Below are positions 26,183 to 35,331 of a DNA stretch of 64,000 nt, in pieces (the stretch's first letter is position 1; every line of letters begins with the position of its first letter). The stretch spans positions 62,001 to 126,000 of the forward strand of contig DATCYF010000006.1 of NCBI GenBank assembly GCA_036570425.1. Reading direction: 5' to 3'. The notes beneath the pieces were generated by a model that had not been told where the DNA came from, ran no database searches, and worked only from the letters and a program-made list of their open reading frames with translations. This DNA comes from Rhizorhapis sp036570425 (lineage in GTDB: Bacteria > Pseudomonadota > Alphaproteobacteria > Sphingomonadales > Sphingomonadaceae). Both the position numbers and the translations under genes were made by a program.

Positions 26183-27082
26183 TTACCCGTGTGGCGGGGC
26201 AAGGGCTGCTTGCTGCTTTGTGGTGCTAGCGCCTGCGCTTCGCTCAGCAAGGCTGAGCAGCAGGCGCACCGCCGCCGAGGGTTTGGGATGATGAATGAAA
26301 CCAACGGGCAATTTGCGCGGGGGCTGGAAACAGCGCATCTCGACCCCCGGCGATTGTTCCGCAATCTGCCGCCAGGCAACAGATGATCCGATGCCTGATC
26401 TAACCCCGGCGGGAAATGTTGTCGGATCGTCGCTTTCCAGCACGACGTTCATTTTCAGCCCCATTGCCGCGAGTGGCGCGTCGAGCAGACGTCGACGCTC
26501 TTCTGATGGCGGCGGACATATCATGGGGATCTTGCCGATGTGCTCAATCTGCACCTGGGCCGGCAGGTCAGTTTCAGGCGGAGAGAGCAGCACGATTTCC
26601 AGCGGCTCCATAGGCGTAAGCGACAGACCGCGGGGCGGCCTGACCATCTCGCCATAGGCAACGTCGATGTCGCGTCGGCGAAGCATCTCGATCATTTTTT
26701 CCTGCTCGTCGGCATGAATAACCTGGACCTGAATGTTTGGCCGCGCGCGCAGGAAACGCTCCAGTATAGAGGATAGGCCCGCCGCCATGGATTGGAACGA
26801 CGCGATCCGGAGCATGGCTTTGCCATCCTGTTCGGGAACGACGCGACGTATGTCCTCAATGGCGGCAAGCGCCCGGCGGGTCGCCTCAAGTACGGCTTTC
26901 CCCTCTTTGGTGAATTCCAGTCGACGGCCTGTCCGGCGGAACAGCACGCATTGAAGCTCATCCTGCAGCTCGCGTAACGCGCGTGATATGGCCGGTTGTG
27001 AAATGCCCAAACTTTCCGCCGCTCCCGTGAGCGTCCGGCTTTCAGCGAAAGCGGCCAGATAGCGGAGATGCTGCAAATTCAT
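26183..27082 (-). CDS. LysR-family transcriptional regulator
   Basis: 299 residues. The N-terminal winged helix MNLQHLRYLAAFAESRTLTG AAESLGISQPAIS is typical (quoted in parts), with a C-terminal substrate-binding domain of two lobes. A target is not evident: the nearest divergent gene is none, and the next minus-strand gene upstream is a GNAT enzyme 134 bases away. Its 3' end holds a strong inverted repeat at 26229-26267, which is inside the coding region. Confidence 0.9.
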   Translation of the reverse strand: MNLQHLRYLAAFAESRTLTGAAESLGISQPAISRALRELQDELQCVLFRRTGRRLEFTKEGKAVLEATRRALAAIEDIRRVVPEQDGKAMLRIASFQSMAAGLSSILERFLRARPNIQVQVIHADEQEKMIEMLRRRDIDVAYGEMVRPPRGLSLTPMEPLEIVLLSPPETDLPAQVQIEHIGKIPMICPPPSEERRRLLDAPLAAMGLKMNVVLESDDPTTFPAGVRSGIGSSVAWRQIAEQSPGVEMRCFQPPRKLPVGFIHHPKPSAAVRLLLSLAERSAGASTTKQQAALAPPHG

Positions 27083-27216
27083 GTCCGCAGGTTATCGATC
27101 CCATTTCGGATCGCAACGCTTTTCGCCAAGGATAACCGATCGAACGAACAAGGGAGCAGAGCTTTTCCGGTCTGGCGCTTATTATAACCCGTCGAACTTG
27201 CTTGTGTCGTTATCGA

Positions 27217-27756
27217 TCAGGCCACTTGGATCAGCGCTGACCGTGGACCAAGCTTGCCTGGGCCCGGCAAAGCGCGGCCATCCACTGATTGCGCAAGCAA
27301 GCGATGGCGTTCGACCGGGCCGGGACACTCCCAACCGAATGTAGCTGCGGCCGAAAAGCCAAAGAAACGATCGTAATATTCGGGATCGCCGATCATCATC
27401 AGCGGTTCACATTTGTGCGCGCGCGCTTCGTCCATCAGTTTTTGCATCAGTTTCTTGCCCACGCCGCCCTGTTGGACTGCTGGCAGGACAGCAACGGGCC
27501 CTACCATGATGAGCGGATGCTCCCGTCCTGCGCTATCCACCAAGGCGACTGGCCAGCTTTGCAAAAGCCCAATGAAATTGTGCTGCCCGTCCAGCGCGGC
27601 GAAACTCAATGCGCCGATCGGCATCATGCCTGTACGAATCTTGTATGCCGTCCGCTTGATCCGGTCAGGACCAAAGGCGGCGTCCAGCAACGCTTCCACG
27701 GCGCTATCGCTTTGCGTCGAGAGGGCTGTTATGTGCGTCAATTCTTGCGATTCCAT
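27217..27756 (-). CDS. GNAT family N-acetyltransferase (YhbS-like)
   Basis: 179 residues. The acetyl-CoA loop is PAVQQGGVGKKLMQK (Q/R-x-x-G-x-G/A) after VGPVAVLP, as in the YhbS-type GNAT enzymes; YYDRFFGFSAA is also typical of that subgroup. ATG 27756 is chosen; longer frames enter the divergent folB region. The acceptor is unknown. A promoter region of 90 bases is shared with divergent folB. Confidence 0.85.
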   Translation of the reverse strand: MESQELTHITALSTQSDSAVEALLDAAFGPDRIKRTAYKIRTGMMPIGALSFAALDGQHNFIGLLQSWPVALVDSAGREHPLIMVGPVAVLPAVQQGGVGKKLMQKLMDEARAHKCEPLMMIGDPEYYDRFFGFSAAATFGWECPGPVERHRLLAQSVDGRALPGPGKLGPRSALIQVA

Positions 27757-27846
27757 GGTTCCGCGGGCATCAGCGCCGCAAGCGCGGGGCTTAGCGTCTC
27801 GTGCGCAAATGAAAAGCAGTAAATCTACAGAAGGAAGACAGGCGGC

Positions 27847-28239
27847 ATGAACGGCGGCGCTAATGGACTGGGGGACTATCTGGTCCTGGAGGTCGACGAT
27901 CTGGACGTCGATGTGCTGACCGGCATTTATTCGGAAGAGACGCACTTGCCGCAGCCCCTGCGGATCAGCGTGCGCGCAACTCTGGAAATGGCGGATCATT
28001 ATGCGCCAGGAACGCCGCTCAGCCAGTCCAAAAACTATATGGACCTGAAACATGCGGCGTCTGCAGCCTTGCCGCAGGGACAGCATTTCACGCTGATCGA
28101 GGCTGTGGCCGAACATATCATCGAAACCGTTTTCCTGCAGGATCGGAAAGTGCGGCATGTCGAGGTCAAGATTGTGAAGCTGGCGCTATCCGAACGCGGC
28201 GAATCCATCGGTATCACCATGGGACGCGCCCGCAGATGA
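27847..28239 (+). CDS. folB: Dihydroneopterin aldolase
   Basis: 130 residues of the DHNA/FolB family, which cleaves dihydroneopterin to 6-hydroxymethyl-dihydropterin in folate synthesis. Visible marks: VDVLTGIYSEETHLPQPLRI, an NYMDLKH region and the C-terminal VEVKIVKLALSERGESIGI. A GAAGGAAGA ribosome site is upstream. Its last bases overlap the start of the next gene by four (ATGA). Confidence 0.88.
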   Translation: MNGGANGLGDYLVLEVDDLDVDVLTGIYSEETHLPQPLRISVRATLEMADHYAPGTPLSQSKNYMDLKHAASAALPQGQHFTLIEAVAEHIIETVFLQDRKVRHVEVKIVKLALSERGESIGITMGRARR

Positions 28240-28649
28240 AGCGCGCTTGCCTGAGTGAGACCGGCACGCCTGTGGCGCGGCAGGTCACGCAGGGGTTGGA
28301 AGCGCAGGGCTGGAATGTGCGGCTGCGGACGGAAGGGCCAGCGCCGGATTTGCGGGTGGAATTTCTGGAAGCTGCCGGTTCGCGGCTTGGTTCGACCGGA
28401 GAAGCGGATTGTTCTTCGCTCATATTAGTCGCGCCCGCTGCAGGGCGTATGGCATTGGCCGCGCTATCGCTTCATACCCAGCAACGGGCGGTTGCTGCCG
28501 CACCTTCGCAGCGGGTAAACGCTATAGCGTTCGAAGCTGGGCACACGGACAAGCTGGCTGTCACTATAGATTGGCTTGCCAAGGCGAACATGGTTACCGG
28601 ACAGCTTATTCTGTTGAGCGATCAGCCTGCGCCTTACGGCGTCATATAG
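28236..28649 (+). CDS. Short Rossmann-like protein coupled to folB
   Basis: 137 residues. The order beta-alpha-beta with GTPVARQVTQGLEAQGWNV resembles the first part of a short-chain dehydrogenase nucleotide site, but the glycine-rich loop is incomplete and the Tyr-x3-Lys catalytic pair is absent. In alphaproteobacteria folB is often followed by a pteridine reductase-like SDR, so this could be a shortened derivative. Translationally coupled to folB. The folate link is inferred only from position. Confidence 0.65.
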   Translation: MKRACLSETGTPVARQVTQGLEAQGWNVRLRTEGPAPDLRVEFLEAAGSRLGSTGEADCSSLILVAPAAGRMALAALSLHTQQRAVAAAPSQRVNAIAFEAGHTDKLAVTIDWLAKANMVTGQLILLSDQPAPYGVI

Positions 28650-28676
28650 GAAAGAGTGCTCCGATGGCTTAGCCGC

Positions 28677-29621
28677 CTAGTTCAGTAATCCGATCTCATG
28701 GAGCCGCTGTGTAAGATAGGCGTCAGCGGTGATCGGGCGAGGATAGCGGTCTGGATGCGCTGCATCGATTGAGCCAGGCAGAGTCTCTATCAGGAAATCT
28801 GGCCGGAGATGCAGGAAGAATGGCATTGAGTAACGCGGAACTCCGCGCCGATCGGTTGGCGGGTTGCAGACCCGATGTGTCGTGGACGGCAAGCGGTGAT
28901 TGGTCAGCCGCTGAAGCATATCGCCGACATTGACGACCAACGCGCCTTCTGGCGGATGGATCGGCAGCCATTGGCCGTTGCGATCAAGCAGTTCCAGCCC
29001 TGCCTCTTCTGCCCCCAGCAGGAGGGTTATGAGGTTGATGTCCTCATGCGCACCCGCCCGGATGCCTGATGCCCCCGGCGATACGGGTGGATAATGGAGC
29101 AAGCGCAGGATGCTGTTGCCGTCGCGGACGGGATCGCTGAACCAGCCAGGCCCTAGATCCAGATATAGGGCGATTGCGGAAAGGAGTTGCGCGCCGACCC
29201 GGTCGAATTCGGTGAAGAGTTGCTGGAACAGCGGCTTGAAGCCTTCGATTTCCGATGGCCAGATGTTGGCTGGCATTGCCGCCGTGAAAGGATGTCCGGG
29301 GGGTAGATCCCGGCCGATATGCCAAAACTCCTTCAGATCGTTCTCCGTCGCGTCTCGGGCGATTTCCGTGCCTAGGGGCGTATAGCCGCGCTGCCCGCCG
29401 CCACCGGGCGCATGATAAGCGCGCTTGACCTCTTCAGGCTGGGCAAAGAGCGCCTTTGCCAGCGCCCAGCCCCGCTCCACCAGCGCAGGGTCGAGGCCGT
29501 GGTCACATATCATGGCGAAACCGAAATGTTCAAAGGACTGCCCCAGATTGTCGGCGAAAGCGGTCGTCGCGCCATGCTTCATAGACAGCACCGGCACCTG
29601 ATCCAGAATCATTTGAGACAC
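28677..29621 (-). CDS. Isopenicillin N synthase-like 2-oxoglutarate/Fe(II) oxygenase
   Basis: 314 residues. The double-stranded beta-helix iron triad is visible as HEDINLITLL (His-x-Asp) and NHRLPSTTHRV (His), with the R-x-S oxoglutarate/substrate motif in RYSMPFF. The N-terminal DIOX_N-like region is AFADNLGQSFEHFGFAMICDHG. The start is a GTG at 29621 with AAGGAG five bases upstream; the ATG at 29612 is the alternative. The substrate is unknown. It is divergent from the EVE-domain gene. Confidence 0.85.
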   Translation of the reverse strand: MSQMILDQVPVLSMKHGATTAFADNLGQSFEHFGFAMICDHGLDPALVERGWALAKALFAQPEEVKRAYHAPGGGGQRGYTPLGTEIARDATENDLKEFWHIGRDLPPGHPFTAAMPANIWPSEIEGFKPLFQQLFTEFDRVGAQLLSAIALYLDLGPGWFSDPVRDGNSILRLLHYPPVSPGASGIRAGAHEDINLITLLLGAEEAGLELLDRNGQWLPIHPPEGALVVNVGDMLQRLTNHRLPSTTHRVCNPPTDRRGVPRYSMPFFLHLRPDFLIETLPGSIDAAHPDRYPRPITADAYLTQRLHEIGLLN

Positions 29622-29746
29622 TTGGGCTCCTTTTATGCGCTCTGCCGATGAAGGTGGCTCGGCTGATCTGCAGAGCACGGAAACTCCCGTTTTCAGCAGA
29701 TGTGATTCCTTTTACAGTGCGTGCACCCCATCGGAAAGGAAAGAGC

Positions 29747-30172
29747 ATGGCCGCGCAGCAATATTGGTTGATGAAATCGGAACCCGATAGCTTTTCCTGG
29801 GATGATCTGGTGAGGCAGGGCACCGCTGAATGGGACGGCGTCCGCAGCGCTCAGGCCGCCAACAACATGAAAGCCATGAAAAAGGGCGATCTGGCGCTAT
29901 TTTATCATAGCCAGATCGGATTGGAAGCTGTTGGCATCATGGAGGTGGTGGAAGAGGCGGGGCCCGATAGCACTGATAGCAGTGGCCGCTGGGTTGCGGT
30001 GCATGTCGCGCCCAAAACCAAATTGCCTCGCGGAGTATCGCTAAAGGAAATGAAGGCTGATCCGGCCCTTGCGGACATGAAAATGCTTCGTCAGGGAAGG
30101 TTATCCGTGGCGCCGCTTACCAAGGCGGAATATGAGCATATCCTCGCCATGGCGGAGCGGACCGGCAGCTAA
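29747..30172 (+). CDS. EVE domain protein
   Basis: 141 residues: MAAQQYWLMKSEPDSFSWDDL then TAEWDGVRSAQAANNMKAMK and DLALFYHSQIG. The EVE/PUA-like fold binds modified bases in RNA or DNA. Start ATG 29747 follows GGAAAGGAAAG. An upstream start at 29648 lacks a ribosome site. The family is widespread; its exact role here is not known. Confidence 0.92.
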   Translation: MAAQQYWLMKSEPDSFSWDDLVRQGTAEWDGVRSAQAANNMKAMKKGDLALFYHSQIGLEAVGIMEVVEEAGPDSTDSSGRWVAVHVAPKTKLPRGVSLKEMKADPALADMKMLRQGRLSVAPLTKAEYEHILAMAERTGS

Positions 30173-30229
30173 TTTCCATCGGAAGGGGCCAGGCCGGTGC
30201 CGGACCGCCCTCCGTTCGCGTGCTGACGA

Positions 30230-30544
30230 TTAGCGGCAGCGGCGCTTGCTCGCCACTTCATTGCCAATCAGCGCGCCGGCGGCAGCGCCCAGCACTGTGC
30301 CCGTGGTGCGTTCGCCACGCGTATCAATCGCCCGACCCGCCAGGGCACCTGCCGCACCGCCGATAAGCAGTCCGACCGTGCCGTCGGATTTGCGGCAATA
30401 TGTCCGCCCATCGCGGCCCCGCCATTCCCTGTGTTCATAGTGGCGGTGGCGATGCGACTTCGCTTCCGCCTTGTCAGTCGGAATCGTGAAGGCCGCTGGT
30501 ATGGCCAGCGACGCCGCCGCGAGTGAAAGCATGATATTGCGCAT
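30230..30544 (-). CDS. Glycine zipper 2TM-domain protein (secreted or envelope)
   Basis: 104 residues. A signal peptide (LSLAAASLAIPAAFT) precedes a histidine- and arginine-rich, tyrosine-containing segment (HRHRHYEHREWRGRDG), then two glycine-zipper helices: GLLIGGAAGALAGRAIDTRG and TVLGAAAGALIGNEVAS. The Rick_17kDa/glycine-zipper family resembles outer-membrane-associated proteins. An inverted repeat lies 26 bases upstream of the start. Confidence 0.85.
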   Translation of the reverse strand: MRNIMLSLAAASLAIPAAFTIPTDKAEAKSHRHRHYEHREWRGRDGRTYCRKSDGTVGLLIGGAAGALAGRAIDTRGERTTGTVLGAAAGALIGNEVASKRRCR

Positions 30545-30569
30545 GTCAGATTCCCTTCATTTGCTCTTT

Positions 30570-30587
30570 ATGGTTGGCGCTAACCAT
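30570..30587. promoter_or_regulatory. Operator-like near-perfect palindrome
   Basis: ATGGTTGGCGCTAACCAT is 16/18 symmetric and stands 26 bases before the glycine zipper gene. No regulator is identified. Confidence 0.35.
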
Positions 30588-30750
30588 TTCCTTTTGGCGA
30601 ACGCTGCCTGAACGTGCGGCAACAAGTCAAGTTTTTGAAAAAGAGTGATATTCGGATGGCCTGCTCAGCCGTCGAATCATGACGCTTGCCTTTGGCGGCA
30701 GGAATGTGATGGGCAGAGAAGAAGCAAGGTGCGGCGTTTGCATGCAACGT

Positions 30751-32253
30751 TCAGCGCGCCTTGCGGAACAACTCCCGATCTTCCGGACCGAACCCCTTGG
30801 ACCAGATTACGGCGCAATAGGCGCCCAGGATCAGCGGAATGCCAAAGATCAGTTCCGCCCATTCCGGGACATGGGTAGCCGCTATGCCCACCAGAGTCGC
30901 TAATATTGCTGCCCATACCAGTGCCCAGCGCCAGACATTGACGGGCGCGCCGAGTAGCCGCGAGAGTAAATGCGCCTTGACGAGGGCCGCAAGGCCCAGC
31001 GCCACACATAGCGCAAGGGCTGGCGCGGCCGCGACATGAAGGTCCGACCAATTCATGGCGCGGGCGAAAAGAATGAAAGTGAAGCTCAGCCCTGCCTGCA
31101 CTGCAATCATGGCAAGTGAGATCATCAGATTGCGGTGCCGTGCCATGTAGACCAGTGCGGCTTCGCTCACCACGGCGGTAGCGGCGACGACTTCGGCTGC
31201 AAGGAGAAAAGCGAGCGCTCCGGTGCCTCCTACGAAATTCGGGCCCACCAGCCCCATCACGGCCTCACCCGGTATGCCAAGGGCCAGCGCGATTCCAGCC
31301 TGAGCCGCGATGATCCAGAATCCAACCTGACTCACCTGCCTTGCTATCGCCGAATAGTTTTTTTCTCCGAGATTACGCGTAATGACGGGCCCAAGAATCG
31401 GGTCAAAACTGGTCTTCAGCTTTTGCGGCAAGGAAGCCACCTGCTGCGCCACATAATAAATGCCGACGATATAGGGCGTGGCGAAAAGGCCCAATATTGC
31501 AAGATCGAGCCTGCGCGAACCCCATTCCACCCCATCGGCGGCGGCGAGGGGCATATTCTGCCGTGCCATGCGCCACAATTGTATGGGACGGGGCCGCCAT
31601 TCGCGCGGTCTGCCATAGCTCTTTATCAGCGGCACAATCGAAGCGACCAGTGCAGCGACCATCGAGAGCACATAGGAGAGGATCAGCCCGTCGCGCAGCG
31701 AATAGAAGGAGAAACCGAACGCAGCGATGCTGATTGTCCAGGGTTCCACGATGGAACGCGCCCTCACCGTTGCCGCTATGTCATAGCGATAGGCGCAAGC
31801 AGCAAGCGCTACGTCCGATCCCGCCACTGCAAGGATGATGAGCGGAAGCAGTCGGTCCATTCCGTTGACGCTGCTGTTGGGGAACAGCGCCTGGGGAAAG
31901 GCGAAAAGGACCGCAGCTGCAATGACCGATGCTATCATAGTGATCAGCATCGCGTCATAGACGACATGGGTATGCGGTCGCTTCGTCCGCGCGAGTTCTC
32001 CCGCCAAGCCGCGCTTCAGTCCCAGCGTCGCGAGTTGGGCCGCGAATTCCACCACCAGAACGGCGTAGGCGAAACGTCCCAGGGTTTCTGCGCCGTAGAC
32101 TCGCCCTGCCACGAACAGAAAGGGCAGCCGCGCCGCAAGCCGCAGCAGAAAACCGAAAAAATTGACGCGCCCTCCCTTGGCAAGTGCGGCTATGTCGTCC
32201 TGTTCGGGAGACGCCGCGCTGGCCGGGCTATCGGGAGAAACTGCACCCGCCAA
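30751..32253 (-). CDS. Polysaccharide flippase (Wzx/MOP superfamily)
   Basis: 500 residues with about twelve to fourteen hydrophobic helices after a short polar N-terminus. The arrangement and LRLAARLPFLFVAGRVYGAETLG opening fit the oligosaccharide flippase family, which moves undecaprenyl-linked repeat units or similar lipids across the inner membrane. It is 5 kb from the glycan block at 18.3-25.9 kb and may serve it, but no gene in between links them. Confidence 0.85.
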   Translation of the reverse strand: MAGAVSPDSPASAASPEQDDIAALAKGGRVNFFGFLLRLAARLPFLFVAGRVYGAETLGRFAYAVLVVEFAAQLATLGLKRGLAGELARTKRPHTHVVYDAMLITMIASVIAAAVLFAFPQALFPNSSVNGMDRLLPLIILAVAGSDVALAACAYRYDIAATVRARSIVEPWTISIAAFGFSFYSLRDGLILSYVLSMVAALVASIVPLIKSYGRPREWRPRPIQLWRMARQNMPLAAADGVEWGSRRLDLAILGLFATPYIVGIYYVAQQVASLPQKLKTSFDPILGPVITRNLGEKNYSAIARQVSQVGFWIIAAQAGIALALGIPGEAVMGLVGPNFVGGTGALAFLLAAEVVAATAVVSEAALVYMARHRNLMISLAMIAVQAGLSFTFILFARAMNWSDLHVAAAPALALCVALGLAALVKAHLLSRLLGAPVNVWRWALVWAAILATLVGIAATHVPEWAELIFGIPLILGAYCAVIWSKGFGPEDRELFRKAR

Positions 32254-32330
32254 ATAATTGCCCTCTTCCTAAAGACGGTGCTTATCGCCAAGTGCGGCGA
32301 AGATGTAAATTGCCCTTGTCATGAATAGCG

Positions 32331-33314
32331 TCAAAGGCTGCCTTCATGTCGCAGAGGACGGGCAAGCAGTGCGTCAACGACCTTAGCAACCGACAATTGA
32401 CCTGTCAGCAGGGCGCAGACCGCATCGGTGATTGGCATGTCAACACCTGTCTGCCGGGCAGCGGCCTGAAGCACTGGGGCAGTGAAGGCGCCTTCGGCAA
32501 CGCTTCGCCGGTCGGACAGCAATTCCGCCGCCGCATGGCCTTCGCCCAATCCTTTGCCCAGTGAGAAGTTGCGCGAGTTTGTTGAAGAACAGGTCAGCAC
32601 CAGATCGCCCAGTCCCGACAAGCCCGCCAGCGTTTCCGCTCGCGCGCCCTTGGCGAGGCCAAAGCGAGTCATTTCGGCGAAGCCCCGGCTGATCAGCGCG
32701 GCACGGGCGTTTTGTCCAAGCCCGGCGCCTTCGACCACGCCGCAACCAATGGCGAGCACGTTCTTCACCGCCCCCCCGATCTCCGCACCGATCACGTCAT
32801 CGGAAAGATAAGGCCGGAACTGCGGCCGTGCGAGTCGAGCCGCGATGGCATCTCCCAAAGTCCTGTCCGCACAGGCCAAAGTGACGGCGGTGGGAAGGCC
32901 CACTGCTACCTCATGTGCGAAGGTGGGACCGGACAGGACCGCGATGGGCGCGCCGGGATGGACGCTGGCCGCCACCTCCGACATCAATCTCTGCGAACCG
33001 GCCTCGATTCCTTTGGAGCAGAGTATGAGTGGCAGATTGCCCACCGGCGCGTTGCCGAGAATCGCGCCCAGATGCTGTGCGGGTGTCACCACCAGAACGG
33101 CATCGCAGACGGAGAGATCATCAAGGCTTGTCGTCGCCTGGATTGCAGGATTCAGGTCATTGCCGGGCAGGAAAACGCGATTGCAGTGGGTTTCGTTAAT
33201 CGCGCGAGCGACTTCCTCCTCGAACGCCCAGATAAGGACGGGATCGCCGTTGGCGGCCGCGACCTGGGCCAAGGCCGTGCCCCATGCACCCGCGCCGATT
33301 ACGCCAATTCTCAT
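32331..33314 (-). CDS. gpsA: NAD(P)H-dependent glycerol-3-phosphate dehydrogenase
   Basis: 327 residues. The dinucleotide motif is VIGAGAWGTALAQVAA at the N-terminus. The catalytic lysine is in GGAVKNVLAIGCGV, and the C-terminal LGDLVLTCSSTNSRN is characteristic. It makes sn-glycerol 3-phosphate for phospholipids from dihydroxyacetone phosphate. Its start overlaps the tsaD stop by four bases (ATGA), a common alphaproteobacterial gene pair. Confidence 0.95.
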   Translation of the reverse strand: MRIGVIGAGAWGTALAQVAAANGDPVLIWAFEEEVARAINETHCNRVFLPGNDLNPAIQATTSLDDLSVCDAVLVVTPAQHLGAILGNAPVGNLPLILCSKGIEAGSQRLMSEVAASVHPGAPIAVLSGPTFAHEVAVGLPTAVTLACADRTLGDAIAARLARPQFRPYLSDDVIGAEIGGAVKNVLAIGCGVVEGAGLGQNARAALISRGFAEMTRFGLAKGARAETLAGLSGLGDLVLTCSSTNSRNFSLGKGLGEGHAAAELLSDRRSVAEGAFTAPVLQAAARQTGVDMPITDAVCALLTGQLSVAKVVDALLARPLRHEGSL

Positions 33315-34345
33315 GCTTTCACCCCCGCGCCACGCGCCTTTTCTGCGCCCGGATCAAGCGGCCAGCGGGGCCGCGCCGCCACATCCAGCCCATCCGTCAA
33401 TCCGGCAGCAAACCGCTCTGCGCCTGCCCAGCCTATCATGGCGGCGTTATCCGTGCATAGCCAGAGTGGCGGTGCGACAAAGGGTAGGCCATGCGCAGCC
33501 GCCAGCGTCTCCAACGCGCCTCGAACCGCCTGATTGGCGGCAACACCCCCTGCAACCACTAGCGCGGTGAGGTTCTCGCTCGATTCCAGAGCGCGGCGGG
33601 TGCGGTCGATCAAACAGTCGATCACCGCTTGCTGGAAGCTTGCAGCAATATCTTCCGCTGCCCACTTGCCGGATTGCTGTGCACGCATAACCGCGCTTTT
33701 CAGGCCTGCGAAGGAGAAGTGCGGATCGCTTGTGCCAAGCAGGGGCCTTGGCAATGGCACGGCCTTCGGGTCGCCCGCCGCCGCCGCTCGTTCCACGGCC
33801 GGACCGCCGGGAAAGCCAAGGCCTAGTAGCTTGGCGGTCTTGTCAAACGCTTCGCCCGCTGCATCGTCAATGGTGGTAGCCAGGCGGCGATAGCGGCCCA
33901 CGCCTTCGACGCGCAGAAGCTGGCAATGCCCGCCGGACACCAGCAGCAGCAGATAGGGAAATGGCAACGAAGGATCGGCCAGGCGGGGCGACAGGGCATG
34001 CCCCTCCAGATGATTGACAGCTACCAGCGGCTTTCCCGATGCAAGGCTGAGCGCCTTGCCGGTGACGAGGCCGACCATCACGCCGCCGATCAGGCCCGGA
34101 CCGGCGGTTGCGGCTATGGCGTCCACATCATTCAGCGTCAGCCCCGCTTCGGCAAACACAGCTTCCACCAGAGGCATTAGCGCCTCGACATGGGCACGGG
34201 CCGCGAGTTCGGGTACAACGCCCCCATAGGGGCTGTGCTCCGCCTCTTGCGTCGCCAGCCGGTGCGCCAATATGCGCCGATCGCTTGTTACAAGCGCAGC
34301 CGCTGTTTCGTCACAACTGGATTCCAGGCCCAATATGATCGTCAT
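33311..34345 (-). CDS. tsaD: tRNA N6-adenosine threonylcarbamoyltransferase
   Basis: 344 residues, transferring threonylcarbamoyl to A37 of ANN-decoding tRNAs. It starts MTIILGLESSCDETAAALV, with the iron-binding HLEGHALSP (H-x-E-x-H) near residue 111 and LLVSGGHCQLLRV. The frame extends to 34369, but ATG 34345 has the family N-terminus. Divergent from hemC with only 44 bases between the start codons. Confidence 0.96.
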   Translation of the reverse strand: MTIILGLESSCDETAAALVTSDRRILAHRLATQEAEHSPYGGVVPELAARAHVEALMPLVEAVFAEAGLTLNDVDAIAATAGPGLIGGVMVGLVTGKALSLASGKPLVAVNHLEGHALSPRLADPSLPFPYLLLLVSGGHCQLLRVEGVGRYRRLATTIDDAAGEAFDKTAKLLGLGFPGGPAVERAAAAGDPKAVPLPRPLLGTSDPHFSFAGLKSAVMRAQQSGKWAAEDIAASFQQAVIDCLIDRTRRALESSENLTALVVAGGVAANQAVRGALETLAAAHGLPFVAPPLWLCTDNAAMIGWAGAERFAAGLTDGLDVAARPRWPLDPGAEKARGAGVKA

Positions 34346-34389
34346 TGCCCTTCCCTCTACCGCGCCCAAGGATTAGAGCAAGCAACGAT

Positions 34390-35331
34390 ATGACCCATGA
34401 TGACAATCCGCCGCTCACCCGTCCCCTGCGCCTGGGCACCAGAGGATCGCCACTGGCATTGGTTCAGGCGCATATGGTGGCGGCGGCCTTGCGCGCTGCG
34501 CACGGGTGGGACGAGAATGCGATCGACATCGTTACTGTGCGGACCGATGGCGACCGCATACAGGATCGGCCGCTCGCTGACATTGGCGGCAAAGCGCTTT
34601 GGACCAAGGAACTGGACCGCGCCCTTGCCGAGGGCGTGATCGACTTCGCTGTCCATAGCATGAAGGACGTAGAAACCATCCGGCCCGAAGAGATTGTCAT
34701 CGCGGCCATGCTTCCGCGTGCGGACGTGCAGGATCGCTTGATCGGCGCTAAGAGCGTCGCCGCACTACCCAAGGGTGGTAAGGTCGGGACCAGTTCGCCC
34801 CGCCGTGCCGCGAAATTGTTGCAGCTTCGGCCCGACCTCTCCATCGTGCTGTTCCGGGGCAATGTGGCAAGACGGCTTGCCAGGCTTGAAGCAGGGGAGG
34901 CGGACGCAACCTTGCTAGCGGCAGCGGGTCTCATCCGGCTGGGTGATGCTGAAACCGGTTATGACATTCCGCTCGATATCATGTTGCCTGCCCCGGCGCA
35001 GGGAGCGGTGGGGATAGAGACGTTGGCGGAAAATGCGTCGATTCGCCACTTGCTCGCCGTCATTGACGATTCCGATACCAGCGATTGCGTGCGGTCGGAG
35101 CGTGCTTTCTTGCTGGGTCTTGGCGCCGGTTGTCATTCCCCCGTCGCAGCGCTGGCGCGGATCGAGGACGAAGGGATTTTCCTGAAAGCCGAGATACTGA
35201 GCATCGATGGAACGGAACATGTCGCGGGCGAGGCGCGCTTTCACCGAGGCGACGAAGAAGCGGCTAAAATGCTGGCAAGCGATCTTCTCAAAAAAGCCAG
35301 TCCGGCGTTGCGAGCCTTATTCACGCCGTGA
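34390..35331 (+). CDS. hemC: Hydroxymethylbilane synthase (porphobilinogen deaminase)
   Basis: 313 residues. PLRLGTRGSPLALVQ at the N-terminus; the dipyrromethane cofactor cysteine lies in LGAGCHSPVAA (about residue 251), and RCSSSPRR-like contact residues are in VGTSSPRRAA. It condenses four porphobilinogens in haem and sirohaem synthesis. ATG 34390 is preferred over 34345, which is inside the divergent tsaD region. Its stop overlaps the hemD start. Confidence 0.96.
   Translation: MTHDDNPPLTRPLRLGTRGSPLALVQAHMVAAALRAAHGWDENAIDIVTVRTDGDRIQDRPLADIGGKALWTKELDRALAEGVIDFAVHSMKDVETIRPEEIVIAAMLPRADVQDRLIGAKSVAALPKGGKVGTSSPRRAAKLLQLRPDLSIVLFRGNVARRLARLEAGEADATLLAAAGLIRLGDAETGYDIPLDIMLPAPAQGAVGIETLAENASIRHLLAVIDDSDTSDCVRSERAFLLGLGAGCHSPVAALARIEDEGIFLKAEILSIDGTEHVAGEARFHRGDEEAAKMLASDLLKKASPALRALFTP

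Noticed and set aside
31135..32328. 397-codon plus-strand frame opposite the flippase
   Set aside because: Composition is of an antisense frame; the minus-strand product has multiple membrane helices.
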